From CAKZLS01 sp963771545 (GTDB lineage Bacteria > Pseudomonadota > Alphaproteobacteria > Rhodospirillales > Defluviicoccaceae): DNA of 64,000 nt. The notes under the pieces were generated by a model. That model was not told the DNA's origin. It did no database searches and worked only from the letters and a program-made list of their open reading frames with translations. Positions 26,922-34,790 of this stretch are shown here, piece after piece (position 1 is the first letter of the stretch; each line of letters opens with the position of its first letter). A program made the translations under genes and the position numbers. The stretch is taken from assembly GCA_963771545.1 (NCBI GenBank), contig CAVYTX010000002.1, positions 2,480,001-2,544,000 on the forward strand, read 5' to 3'.

Positions 26922-27170
26922 ATGGCAAGCATCACCATCCGTAACTTGGATGACGCATTGAAGAAGCGGCTGAGGATCCGCGCGGCCGAGAACGACCGGT
27001 CCATGGAAGACGAGGTGCGGGAGATCCTGCGAACCGCGCTTTCCGCCCGAAACGAACCGCCAGTAAATCTGGCCGACGCCATACGAAAACGTTTTGGCCC
27101 GCTGCGCGGCGTGGATCTGCCGCCGGTTCCGCGCGAGCCCATGCGCGAGCCGCCGACGTTCGAGGAATGA
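26922..27170 (+). CDS. FitA/VapB-like antitoxin
   Basis: An 82-residue RHH antitoxin of the FitA type: MASITIRNLDDALKKRLRIR then SMEDEVREILRTALS. The proline-rich C-terminal tail should bind the PIN toxin. ATG 26922 starts the first RHH strand; upstream in-frame ATGs belong to the leader. The stop overlaps the toxin start by four bases. Confidence 0.9.
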   Translation: MASITIRNLDDALKKRLRIRAAENDRSMEDEVREILRTALSARNEPPVNLADAIRKRFGPLRGVDLPPVPREPMREPPTFEE

Positions 27171-27586
27171 TTGTTCTCGACACCAATGTGCTTTCCGAAC
27201 TGATGCGTTCCAAGCCGGCCGAAATGGTGGCGAAATGGCTGGCCGCCCGGCCGGCCTTGCACCTGTTCACCACGAGCGTGACCCAAGCGGAGATCGGATA
27301 CGGACTCGCGCTGATGTCTCTCGGCGCCCGCCGTGGAGCCCTCGAAGCGGCGGTGGATCGGATGTTCTTGGAAGACTTCCGAGGCCGGGTTCTGCCATTC
27401 GACACGGCCGCGGCCCATGAGTATCCGGCCATCGCCGCCGCGCGAAAGCAACAGGGCCGACCGATCGCATCGTTCGGCGCCATGATCGCCGCCATCGCGC
27501 TGTCGCGGGGCGCGGTGGTGGCGACCCGCAACGTCAAGGACTTCGAGGGCTGTGGCGTGGCGGTGATCGATCCCTGGTGGGCCTGA
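27167..27586 (+). CDS. PIN-domain toxin (FitB/VapC) with an altered active site
   Basis: A 139-residue PIN-domain ribonuclease. Asp5 (VLDTNVLSE), Glu42 (TQAEIGYG) and Asp125 (ATRNVKDFEG) are in place. The third conserved acid, normally an aspartate in the motif before AxIAAIA, is Gly104 here (ASFGAMIAAIA). A GGC codon replaces what is usually GAC, one base away. The toxin may therefore be weak or dead, while its antitoxin looks intact. Confidence 0.9.
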   Translation: MIVLDTNVLSELMRSKPAEMVAKWLAARPALHLFTTSVTQAEIGYGLALMSLGARRGALEAAVDRMFLEDFRGRVLPFDTAAAHEYPAIAAARKQQGRPIASFGAMIAAIALSRGAVVATRNVKDFEGCGVAVIDPWWA

Positions 27587-27612
27587 ACGTCATCATCACC
27601 GCCTGGGTTCGG

Positions 27613-27635
27613 ATCAAATTATTCTGACCCCATTG
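27613..27635 (-). repeat. GGGGTCAGA repeat, copy 1
   Basis: On the minus strand this reads TCAATGGGGTCAGAATAATT followed by TGA. Two relatives lie at 31063 and 34735. All three begin TCAA and end TTGA. Such sequences are commonly seen at ends of small REP-associated mobile units, but no such transposase gene is present here. Confidence 0.55.
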
Positions 27636-27786
27636 ATCGACCCTCATCCCTCAAGGCGCTGACTGGCGCTCTTGACCCATTGCCGAAGACCCCAGACGAT
27701 CGCATTATCTCATTTACGTCAATTGGGGCCCCGGTAGCGCCCACGTCCAAATGGTGGGCAAAGTCCAGAAACCGGGTAGCTTGGAA

Positions 27787-27845
27787 TAGCTGTTTCCCTT
27801 GGAGTTGATTGAGGATGTCAAAGCGACCATGGTCAAGTTTAGGAG
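27787..27845 (+). pseudogene. Remnant copy of the 27.86 kb gene
   Basis: Read in frame, this stretch encodes FPLELIEDVKATMVKF, which matches FPLGMIDDVKATIVMF of the intact gene just downstream (DNA near 28130-28170). Nothing of the rest of the gene is present. It looks like the last trace of a tandem duplicate or an aborted recombination. The match stops where the ribosome site AGGAGGGGAC of the intact gene begins. Confidence 0.65.
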
Positions 27846-27854
27846 GGGACTAGG

Positions 27855-28313
27855 ATGGAGGACTTCGTTGAAATAGCTTTCGAGTTAGGAAAAATCACGC
27901 TTAAAGTTCTTCGCGAGGTCGATGCGTCGAAGCGCGAGTTTGCTAAGATCATCCGCACTCTCGGCGGATCGGATGAGGAGCAGATTGTCCTTCAGAAGAT
28001 CGGCAAATACTGGAACCAAGAAAACTGGTTTGATCGACCTGATGGACTGGTTGTAGTAACAAACTACCGGCTTGTCTTTCTCACGAAGCTAAAAACGATC
28101 TTGACAACGACGGACTATCTTAGTTTTCCATTGGGGATGATTGATGATGTCAAGGCGACCATAGTCATGTTCGTTAGCCCGGCGATTTGCTTTCGCCTGC
28201 AAGGGCAGGAATACACGTTCACATTTCTTGCGAACGCGGACGAGGTTGTCGATGCTGTCCATTCATCCAAGCAATCCCTATCGCTTTCGGGGAAAAACCG
28301 ACAAGATCATTGA
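27855..28313 (+). CDS. Hypothetical protein, possible PH-like fold
   Basis: A 152-residue protein of unknown function. After a helical N-terminus (about 50 residues) the sequence GLVVVTNYRLVFLTKLKT and IDDVKATIVMFVSPAICFRL reads like the beta strands of a bacterial PH or GRAM-type domain (yyxvTNxRLvf). The codon use and base content are less GC-rich than the neighbourhood, suggesting transfer. It has a strong ribosome site (AGGAGGGGAC) and a broken partial copy directly upstream. Function is not assigned. Confidence 0.6.
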   Translation: MEDFVEIAFELGKITLKVLREVDASKREFAKIIRTLGGSDEEQIVLQKIGKYWNQENWFDRPDGLVVVTNYRLVFLTKLKTILTTTDYLSFPLGMIDDVKATIVMFVSPAICFRLQGQEYTFTFLANADEVVDAVHSSKQSLSLSGKNRQDH

Positions 28314-28710
28314 ACCGCAGCACGGTTCGACAACCAGTAAGTCGATGCTACCGGCTAACCGGATGCCCCGGCTGACCGGGCCATTTTCGGTCTGGCGTGC
28401 TGTTCTGGCCTTTCGTCGGCCCTGGCAGCTGAACTGTGACGTTAGGAAGCCGCTCGCGTCGCCTTGATGCGCGGTGTTCTGCTCGGTTCCGCTCGTCCCC
28501 TGATTTTCGACGCTCAAGGTGTTAGCTTCCAGCCGCCCGCCGTGTCTGCTCATGGCTATGGGCCGGCATGGCATACGGGCTGACCGCAGGCTCACTATCC
28601 TGCGAATTGCGGACCTTTTCCAGCCGTTGGTCGGCTTCCACACGACTTTGGTCCGCTCGACCTTCAGCTGCGGCCGATCTCTTTGGGCTCCCGACGCTTT
28701 TTCCAATCTA
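28314..28710. other. Gap between the hypothetical gene and the IS5 element
   Basis: About 400 bases without a convincing gene. Frames on both strands are open for up to 150 codons but have arginine-rich, shadow-like translations and no ribosome site. The base composition is close to the local average. No terminator or known RNA was recognised. Confidence 0.4.
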
Positions 28711-29514
28711 GGGTCTGTTGACAATTAGGGGATTCTCAGGCCCGATGAAAAGTGATTCAAGCTTCCTTTTGAGGGAGATCTTGGATGAACACGGAGCGTT
28801 TGGTTATCGGGGACGAGGTTTGGGAGAAGATTTCCCCCCATCTTCCGGGCAAGGTCACGGATTGCGGGGTTACGGCGGCGAACAATCGCTTGTTTTTGGA
28901 AGCCGTTTTATGGCGGGTTCGCACGGGTTCGCCGTGGCGCGACCTGCCGGTGGTTCTGGGCAAATGGAACAGTGTTTTTCAGCGCTTTCGCCGGTGGGCG
29001 ATAAAGGGTGTCTTCGAACGGCTGTTCGAGGTCCTATCGGAAGAGCCGGACTTCGAGTATGCGCTCATCGACGGCACCATCGTCAGCGTTCACCAGAAGG
29101 CGAGCGGCGCAAAAGGGGGACTTAAAATCAGGCTATCGGGCGATCGAGAGGAGGCCTGACCACCAAGATCGTCGCCTTGGTGGACGCCTTGGGAGGCGTG
29201 GTTCGGTTCGTGCTGCTTCCCGGTCAGCGCCATGACATGGCGGGCGTCGCTCCCTTGATCCGAGACCTTCGCTTCGATGCCCTGCTGGAACCAACGCGGC
29301 GCTATCGCCGTTATCCCACCGATAGCCAACCGAAAACAGCGGATCGCCTATGACAAGGACATGTACCGATGGCGCCATTTGGTCGAAAACTACTTCGCCA
29401 AGATCAAGGAATTTCGCGGCATCGCGACACGCTACGACAAAACCGACACAAGCTACGGCGCAAACCCGACATGGTCGCCACCGTCATCGCCATGCGTTAA
29501 TTGTCAACAGACCC
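28711..29514 (+). mobile_element. Decayed IS5-family (IS427-like) insertion sequence
   Basis: Perfect 17-base terminal inverted repeats bound the element: GGGTCTGTTGACAATTA at 28711-28727 and its reverse complement at 29498-29514. TA flanks both ends and could be the target duplication. The two-frame transposase layout and the repeat sequence fit the IS427 group of IS5. The transposase inside carries several lesions, so the element cannot move by itself. Confidence 0.85.
28785..29500 (+). pseudogene. IS5-family transposase, broken
   Basis: The first frame (28785-29159) encodes LVIGDEVWEKISPHLPGKV to the first catalytic aspartate (IDGTIVSVHQKASGAKGG). The reading then moves by -1 to LTTKIVALVDALGG, which could be normal programmed slippage for this group or a lost base. 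Beyond FDAL the segment that should hold the second catalytic aspartate (usually near GDKAFD) is missing and the frame changes again to NQRGAIAVIPP and RWRHLVENYFAKIKEFRGIA. A further shift occurs near the end. The enzyme is inactive. Confidence 0.85.
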
Positions 29515-29625
29515 TAGTATACGACCCTTGTTTTCACCAGGACTTTCCCCAAAAGTTCAGGGGAAGCCGTATAAGTTGAGGGGCGTCTTTGTCCACGACG
29601 TCCCCCAGTCTCGGCGGCCGGAGTC

Positions 29626-30810
29626 TCAAGTGGACGACCCGCCCGGAGCTGCATCGACGTGGCCCATGCCCTTCTTTTTCGCGCGGCGGCGTTCGAGCTC
29701 TTCCGCCATGGTGCCGTCGATCTCACCGCTCGCAAACATCTGCGTGTAAGCGGCCTCGGGCAGAACGTCCCGGCCCGCCTGGCTTATACGGTAGGCGAAT
29801 TTGCGCGCGCAGGTGAATTCAGTGCCGGGTTCGGGAATGCTGTTGTCCTTGTTGCGCACCCAGTTGCCCGGATTGGCGCCCATCTCCACTGCCAGCGCCG
29901 CCCATAGCCGGTCCTGCTCGCTCGTGCCGTCGGATTGAGGGAACGTGACCTGCCCGATTAGGTGCGGCCGCTCCTCCCAACCTTCGGTGAGATCCGTCAA
30001 CGACGTAACCTTTTCATCGATGAACGGCAGCCAATGCATGTTGAAGACCACCGGTCCTTTGGCCTGCCGGTCGCGCCATTCCTCGGACAGGTGCCACTCG
30101 CCCGGCGTCAGGGATCGGAGCTTGTTTTCATCCGTGACCGGCACGACCACGAATTTGCCGGGGATGCCGCCCGTCTCGACGACGCCTGTCCAGTACCTCT
30201 GGTAGGCCGTGCTCGATCTCGCCGTACGCCACGTTTGTCGCAGCACATGCCCGGCCGTGCCGAAACCGCGGATAAAGCCGAGGCTGTCGATGAGACTGGA
30301 TGCGACGCGCAGGTTGCTCGCTAGCAGATTGGGAATATCCAGCTCACCGGCGCCGCTGCCGAAGGGCGGTTCGGCACCTGCGCCCTCGGCCGTCGCATCG
30401 AGAAGCTTCATGAACTCCTGGTGCGTGTCGGTGGGTGAGCCGGGATCGTTGATTCCAAGAAAGTCCACACGTTGGCCGCCCTTGGTTTGAAACGCCAGCA
30501 TCAGTCCGAGGAAATCCGGATCGGTCTCCAGGTGAGGGCAACCGAGACCGGTCGAGACGCGTCCGATGCCGATGTGCACGGCGCCCGGCTCGAACAAACC
30601 GACGCCCGCCAGGTTTTCCGGCAGCTGCGACTCGATTTGCAGCGATACTTTGCTGCCGGCGATTTGATACTGATGGGCCACCCGATCGCCAACCTTCAGA
30701 TCCGGGTGCCGGGTGACCAGTTTTTGCTGGATGGCGGGCATCTCCCCGACGTCGCGATCGATCCGCTCCAAGTCCTGCTGGTTCGGCCGAAATGGTGTCC
30801 AATCCACCAT
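29626..30810 (-). CDS. Catalase-family-like protein, divergent
   Basis: A 394-residue protein with no signal peptide. Its order of blocks follows the catalase-like haem proteins: RVAHQYQIAGSKVSLQIESQ with a histidine at 46, LFEPGAVHIGIGRVST, VDFLGINDP, FNMHWLPFID and near the C-terminus CARKFAYRISQAGR with a tyrosine at the place of the haem ligand. Similarity is weak and no other catalase motif is exact, so the call is tentative. A GGGGGGG tract before the ATG could serve as ribosome site. It lies between two mobile elements. Confidence 0.5.
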   Translation of the reverse strand: MVDWTPFRPNQQDLERIDRDVGEMPAIQQKLVTRHPDLKVGDRVAHQYQIAGSKVSLQIESQLPENLAGVGLFEPGAVHIGIGRVSTGLGCPHLETDPDFLGLMLAFQTKGGQRVDFLGINDPGSPTDTHQEFMKLLDATAEGAGAEPPFGSGAGELDIPNLLASNLRVASSLIDSLGFIRGFGTAGHVLRQTWRTARSSTAYQRYWTGVVETGGIPGKFVVVPVTDENKLRSLTPGEWHLSEEWRDRQAKGPVVFNMHWLPFIDEKVTSLTDLTEGWEERPHLIGQVTFPQSDGTSEQDRLWAALAVEMGANPGNWVRNKDNSIPEPGTEFTCARKFAYRISQAGRDVLPEAAYTQMFASGEIDGTMAEELERRRAKKKGMGHVDAAPGGSST

Positions 30811-31106
30811 GACTTTGCCCCCCCTGCAACGCTTTCGTTAACGCTTCGAAACGTATACCTTCTGTTACCTTCTGTCAATCTTTGTCAAGTCTAGAATCAA
30901 AGAGGACGCAACCACTACTGTCTGGGTGTTTTGCGGCGACTCTTACATAACACATTGTAGTTTATAAATACCTCCCAAGCAAAGGGGTCATGTGTGGACG
31001 GCCCCTGCGTTGCAAGGAGAATTTGGCGTGAATGCCATGTCGGTCGGGTGCGGTCATGAGAATCAAGGGGTCAGAGTCATTTGATTTTCAACCAAATCTG
31101 ATGGGG
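30811..31106. other. AT-rich gap between the catalase-like gene and the IS110 remnant
   Basis: About 300 bases with no gene. It has the promoter region of the catalase-like gene and an AT-rich tract near 30840-30980. A first copy of GTGGACGGCCCCTGC lies at 30994-31008, repeated at the start of the IS110 remnant, and a GGGGTCAGA repeat lies at 31063-31084. Confidence 0.45.
31063..31084 (+). repeat. GGGGTCAGA repeat, copy 2
   Basis: TCAAGGGGTCAGAGTCATTT then GA. It differs from copy 3 at only three positions and lies just before the IS110 remnant. Confidence 0.55.
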
Positions 31107-31247
31107 TGGACGGCCCCTGCTCCCCGGCAACGAAGTGCCTTACGGTAGTCGTATTGAACGCCACAACCGAGAGGAGCCGTCCGACATGCAAATTACCACG
31201 ATTGGCTTGGATTTGGCCAAGAACGTCTTTCAAGTGCATGGCATTAA
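31107..31247 (+). pseudogene. IS110-family element, left end and start of transposase
   Basis: The left non-coding end starts with GTGGACGGCCCCTGC and runs to an ATG at 31186. The protein starts MQITTIGLDLAKNVFQVHGI, the diagnostic N-terminus of IS110-family DEDD recombinases with the first catalytic aspartate. It is cut at codon 20 by the IS1380-type insertion. Removing the insertion and one TTAA joins this frame exactly to the part at 34600. The non-coding left end would be the place for a bridge RNA in this family, but the remnant is too short to judge. Confidence 0.85.
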
Positions 31248-31416
31248 CCCGCATTTCTCACCAGGGTGACTGTACTGGCTATAGAGGCGGTGCTGTTTGG
31301 CTTGCTCAGGCGCACGCGCGCGGAACCCCCCGGTCATTTCCGGTTTGTTTTGTCGGGGCTGGATCCTCGGTTGTTGGCGTTCAGGGTTTGCGGGCCGCGT
31401 TACGCCGCGGCGGCGG

Positions 31417-32766
31417 TTAATCGGGCGTGAGCGAGGGCGAACTCGCCGTGGTAGGGGTTTGTCCGGAGGCCATGGCGACCTTGATCCGGCGCACCGAGGT
31501 GCGGACCAGGGCGCCGATCTTCAACAACTTGAGGCGGATGGTTCCGCAGGTGGCGCGGGCGAACTGGGTATGCGCCAGTCCGATGCGCCGCAGCGCCGCG
31601 AGCAGGACGTAGGCCATCGAGGCGAACCACAGGCGCAGCTGGTTGGCGCGCATGGTGGCGGCCGAGGTGCGGTCGGCGAACAGGTCTCCCTGGCACTCCT
31701 TGATGCGGTTTTCCATGTCGCCCCGGGCGCAGTAGACGTCCTCGTAGAGCGTCCGGGCGTCAAACTCCTTGCGGCCGAGCGAGGTGACGACAAAGCGGGG
31801 ATTGGCCTTGCCCCGGGTCCACTCGGCCTTGGCCACCACGCGCCGCCGACGGCTCCAGCTGTCGCGCGTCGTCCACGGGAAGTCGGCGAAGCGCCGCGCC
31901 GCCTGGCCGCTTGCCTTGGCCTCTTCCTCGGCCCACCACAGGTCGGCCTCGATGCGCTCGACCAGACGGGTGTTGCGGGCCAGGCCGAACAGATAATCGA
32001 CCCCGTTCGCCTCGCACCAAGCCATCAGCGCCTCGCGGGCGAAGGCACTGTCGGCCCGCAGCAGGACGCGGGTCCGGGGCCAGCGCTCCCGGATGTGCCC
32101 GACGATGCGCTCCACCTCCTCGACGGAACCGGCCGAGGCGTCGATGTTGGAGCGCCTGAGCTTGGCCGCCAACAGGTGGTCGCCGCAGAAGACGTAGAGC
32201 GGTAGGTAGCAGTAGCCGTCGTAGTAGCCATGGAAAAACCGGCCCTCTTGGCGGCCGTGCAGGGGATCGTCGGTGGCGTCCAGATCCAGCACGATCCGCT
32301 TCGGCGGCTTGGCATGGGCCTCCACGAACAGCTCCACGAACAACGCTTCGATGGCGGCCGCGTCGTGGCCGATCCGGTGGTAGCGCGTCGGACCGCCCTC
32401 CGGCGCGTGTTCCAGCCGGTTCAGCGTGCTCTTGCCCGCCAGCGGCGCCGACAGCCGCCCCGACAGAACCCGCATCACCGGATCGTCGCGAAGTTCGTCG
32501 TGATCCACAAGATCCTCGTAGCCGAGCGCGATGGCGAACACCCGCTGGCCCACCATCGAGCCCACCGAATGATCGACGCTCGCCTGACGCCGCGCGTCCG
32601 CGAAGCACCCGGCAAACCGCTCCACCAGCCGGGTCGCCCGGTCGGTCGCGCCCAGCAGCAAAGCCCCGGCCTCCGAAGTCACCGCACCGCCATCGAAACC
32701 GGAAACCACTTTGCGCCCTTCGACGCTGGAAAAACCAAACAGGTTCGAGGTACACTTCGTCGGCAT
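31417..32766 (-). CDS. IS1380-family transposase
   Basis: A 449-residue DDE transposase. The catalytic acids are seen in IVLDLDATDDPLHG, LLRADSAFARE and CARGDMENRIKE. Family pieces VVSGFDGGAVTSEAGALLLG and AGKSTLNRLEH start the protein at MPTKCTSNLFGFSS (ATG 32766). The frame is intact. An IS66-type element is inserted only 20 bases upstream of the start codon, so the native promoter is separated and expression is likely reduced or driven from the IS66 side. Confidence 0.95.
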   Translation of the reverse strand: MPTKCTSNLFGFSSVEGRKVVSGFDGGAVTSEAGALLLGATDRATRLVERFAGCFADARRQASVDHSVGSMVGQRVFAIALGYEDLVDHDELRDDPVMRVLSGRLSAPLAGKSTLNRLEHAPEGGPTRYHRIGHDAAAIEALFVELFVEAHAKPPKRIVLDLDATDDPLHGRQEGRFFHGYYDGYCYLPLYVFCGDHLLAAKLRRSNIDASAGSVEEVERIVGHIRERWPRTRVLLRADSAFAREALMAWCEANGVDYLFGLARNTRLVERIEADLWWAEEEAKASGQAARRFADFPWTTRDSWSRRRRVVAKAEWTRGKANPRFVVTSLGRKEFDARTLYEDVYCARGDMENRIKECQGDLFADRTSAATMRANQLRLWFASMAYVLLAALRRIGLAHTQFARATCGTIRLKLLKIGALVRTSVRRIKVAMASGQTPTTASSPSLTPD

Positions 32767-32785
32767 CGGGGAACTCCTCTGCAAT

Positions 32786-34514
32786 GTAACAGGGGCAGAA
32801 TCCCGGGCATTGTGGTGAGTCCGAGAAGTCACATGTCGGCCTCGAAGTGATCGGTCATGCGGGATCTTGGTTTGGCCGCGCGGTCGGATGTGATTCACTG
32901 TCGCCATGGCCGCCTCGATACCGGATGTTGACGATCTGAGGGTTGACGAACTCAAGAAGCTGGTTTTGCGGCTTCTCGAAGAGATTTCGGCTTTGCGCGC
33001 GGAGACCGCGGCGCTGCGCGACGAGATTGCCCGCCTCAAGGGTCTGAAGGGTCGGCCGAAGATCCGTCCGAGTGGGATGGAGGCGGCGACGGATGGTAAG
33101 CCAAAGGATGGCAAGACCATAAAGCGCCGTGGGCGCGGGGCCAAGCGGGTGCTCGTCACCGAGGAACGGGTGATCAGGATCGACGCGCCGCCGGGCTCGC
33201 GGTTCAAGGGCTACGAGACGACGGTGGTTCAGGACCTGGTGGTCCGGCCGATCGCGATCCGCTATCGCCGGGAACGCTGGAAAACGCCGAGCGGAGAGAC
33301 GATCGTGGCGCCGCTGCCGTGCGGGGTGCGCGGCCATGTGGGCGCGGAGTTGCGGCGCACCGTGCTGGCGCTCTACCACCAGGGGCGGATGACGGGTCCG
33401 GGGCTGCTCGCGCACCTTCGCGACCTCGGGGTGAGTCTCTCGGAGCGGCAGTTGGGGCGCCTGCTCATCGATGGCCAAGAGCCCTTTGTCGACGAGGCGC
33501 GCGCGGTTCTGCGGGCCGGGCTGGAGACGGCGGCGTGGATCAGCGCCGACGACACGGGGGCCCGTCACAAGGCGACGAACGGAACCTGCACCCAGATCGG
33601 CAACGACCACTTCACCTGGTTCGCCACCACCGGCTCCAAGAGCCGGCGGAACTTTCTCGAACTGCTGCGCGCCGGACACGGCGACTACGTGGTCAACGAC
33701 GCCGCGCTGGCCTTCATGCGCGCGGGGGGCCTGGCGGGTCCGCTGATCGCCCGGCTGGCGGCGGACGACGGCAAGCGCTTCGCGGACGCGGCGGCGTGGA
33801 CCGCCCATCTCGAACGCCTCGGCCTCACCGGCCTCAAGGTCGCCCCGGACCCGGTCCGCGTCGCCACCGAGGGGGCGCTGTGGGGCAGCATCGTCGACCA
33901 CGGCTTGCTGGGCGACGCCGTCATCCTCAGCGACGACGCCGGCCAGTTCAACGTCGGCCGCCACGCGCTCTGCTGGGTGCACGCCGAGCGCCTGATCCAC
34001 AAGCTGGACACCTTCAACGACCGCCAGCGCCGGGCCGTGACGCGCATCCGCGCCCGCGTCTGGCGGCTCTACGCCGACCTCAAGGCCTACCGGAAGCGGC
34101 CGTCGGCCCGGCGCAAGGCGGACCTCGCGCGACGTTTCGACGCCCTGTTCACCACCCGCACCGGCTTTGTCACCCTCGATCGGCTGCTGCGCCGGTTGCA
34201 CGCCAACAAGCAAGAGTTGCTTGCCGTTCTAGACCGGCCCGAGATCCCGCTGCACACCAACGGCTCCGAAAACGACATCCGCTGCCAGGTCACGCGGCGC
34301 AAGATCTCCGCCGGAACCCGTTCCGACGTCGGCCGCGACTGCCGCGACGCCTTCCTCGGCCTGATGAAAACCTGCCGGAAACTCGGGATATCGTTCTGGA
34401 CCTACCTCGGCGACCGCCTCCACGCGCCCGACGCCCCGGAAATCCCGCCCCTCCCCGATCTCGTCCGAGCGAGAGCCTCCCCCGCCTGACCGCCCGGTGT
34501 TTTGCCCCTGTTAC
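32786..34514 (+). mobile_element. IS66-family insertion sequence, single-gene type
   Basis: The ends match as imperfect inverted repeats of about 23 bases: GTAACAGGGGCAGAATCCCG at the left, with GCCCCTGTTAC closing the right. An 8-base target duplication TCTGCAAT is present at 32778-32785 and 34515-34522. An 8-base duplication is typical of IS66. The element is 1.73 kb with one transposase gene and no TnpA/TnpB-type helper genes, as in the ISBst12-like subgroup. Confidence 0.92.
32906..34489 (+). CDS. IS66-family transposase (ISBst12-like, TnpC type)
   Basis: A 527-residue transposase. The N-terminus has a leucine-rich coiled coil (ELKKLVLRLLEEISALRAE), then a basic linker. The putative catalytic acids are in WISADDTGARHKA (near residue 213), ILSDDAGQFNVG (near 345) and HTNGSENDIRCQ (near 454), the last being the IS66-type ending N..E. 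The gene is intact. Its neighbours are the IS1380 transposase on the other strand and the IS1380 right end. Confidence 0.92.
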   Translation: MAASIPDVDDLRVDELKKLVLRLLEEISALRAETAALRDEIARLKGLKGRPKIRPSGMEAATDGKPKDGKTIKRRGRGAKRVLVTEERVIRIDAPPGSRFKGYETTVVQDLVVRPIAIRYRRERWKTPSGETIVAPLPCGVRGHVGAELRRTVLALYHQGRMTGPGLLAHLRDLGVSLSERQLGRLLIDGQEPFVDEARAVLRAGLETAAWISADDTGARHKATNGTCTQIGNDHFTWFATTGSKSRRNFLELLRAGHGDYVVNDAALAFMRAGGLAGPLIARLAADDGKRFADAAAWTAHLERLGLTGLKVAPDPVRVATEGALWGSIVDHGLLGDAVILSDDAGQFNVGRHALCWVHAERLIHKLDTFNDRQRRAVTRIRARVWRLYADLKAYRKRPSARRKADLARRFDALFTTRTGFVTLDRLLRRLHANKQELLAVLDRPEIPLHTNGSENDIRCQVTRRKISAGTRSDVGRDCRDAFLGLMKTCRKLGISFWTYLGDRLHAPDAPEIPPLPDLVRARASPA

Positions 34515-34599
34515 TCTGCAATCAGATAAGCCTTTGTTGCAGAAGAATTATCCCAGATTTCAGAGCCCCGATGCACCTATCCTTCGTGAGAAATGCGGG

Positions 34600-34790
34600 T
34601 TAACGCCAAAGGAGAGGTGGTTGTCCGCCGCCGCTTGCGGCGCGCCAAGGTTCGCGATTTCTTCGCGGGGCTGGAACCGTGCCTGATCGGCCTGGAGGCC
34701 TGTAGCACGGCGCATTTCTGGGCGCGCAACATTGTCAAGGGGTCAGACTCGATTGAACTTGAGGCGCATGGTTGGCAAGTCTCGAGATAA
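34600..34790 (+). pseudogene. IS110-family transposase, second piece, truncated
   Basis: Continues the frame from 31247: NAKGEVVVRRRLRRAKVRDF then FAGLEPCLIGLEACSTAHFWARNI, a typical IS110 N-terminal half. After that the sequence leaves the family (VKGSDSIELEAHGW) at a GGGGTCAGA repeat and soon ends. The catalytic C-terminal part is absent, so the element was already truncated. Confidence 0.85.
34735..34756 (+). repeat. GGGGTCAGA repeat, copy 3
   Basis: TCAAGGGGTCAGACTCGATT then GA. It sits exactly where the IS110 transposase homology stops (after HFWARNI), so it marks the truncation point of that element. Confidence 0.55.

Larger units (their letters stand above)
31248..34599 (-). mobile_element. 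IS1380-family insertion sequence carrying a nested IS66-type element
   Basis: Perfect 14-base inverted repeats CCCGCATTTCTCAC (31248-31261) and GTGAGAAATGCGGG (34586-34599) are flanked by the 4-base target duplication TTAA (31244-31247 and 34600-34603), which is characteristic of the family. Without the inner IS66-type element the unit is about 1.6 kb, normal for IS1380. It is inserted in the IS110 transposase start. The ends are perfect, so the insertion is fairly recent. Confidence 0.93.

Noticed and set aside
28278..28724. 148-codon minus frame between the hypothetical gene and the IS5 element
   Set aside because: Arginine-rich with no ribosome site, overlaps the coding end of the hypothetical gene and runs into the IS end.
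29626..30810. Cargo of a composite transposon between the IS5 and IS110 elements
   Set aside because: The flanking elements belong to different families and both are broken, so there is no evidence that they moved the catalase-like gene together.
32855..34213. 452-codon minus frame opposite the IS66 transposase
   Set aside because: The plus frame has the coiled coil, DDE-type acids and correct element ends. The minus frame has no family features.
31248..34599. Composite transposon with cargo
   Set aside because: Only transposases are inside. The inner target duplication proves simple nesting, not two flanking copies of one element.
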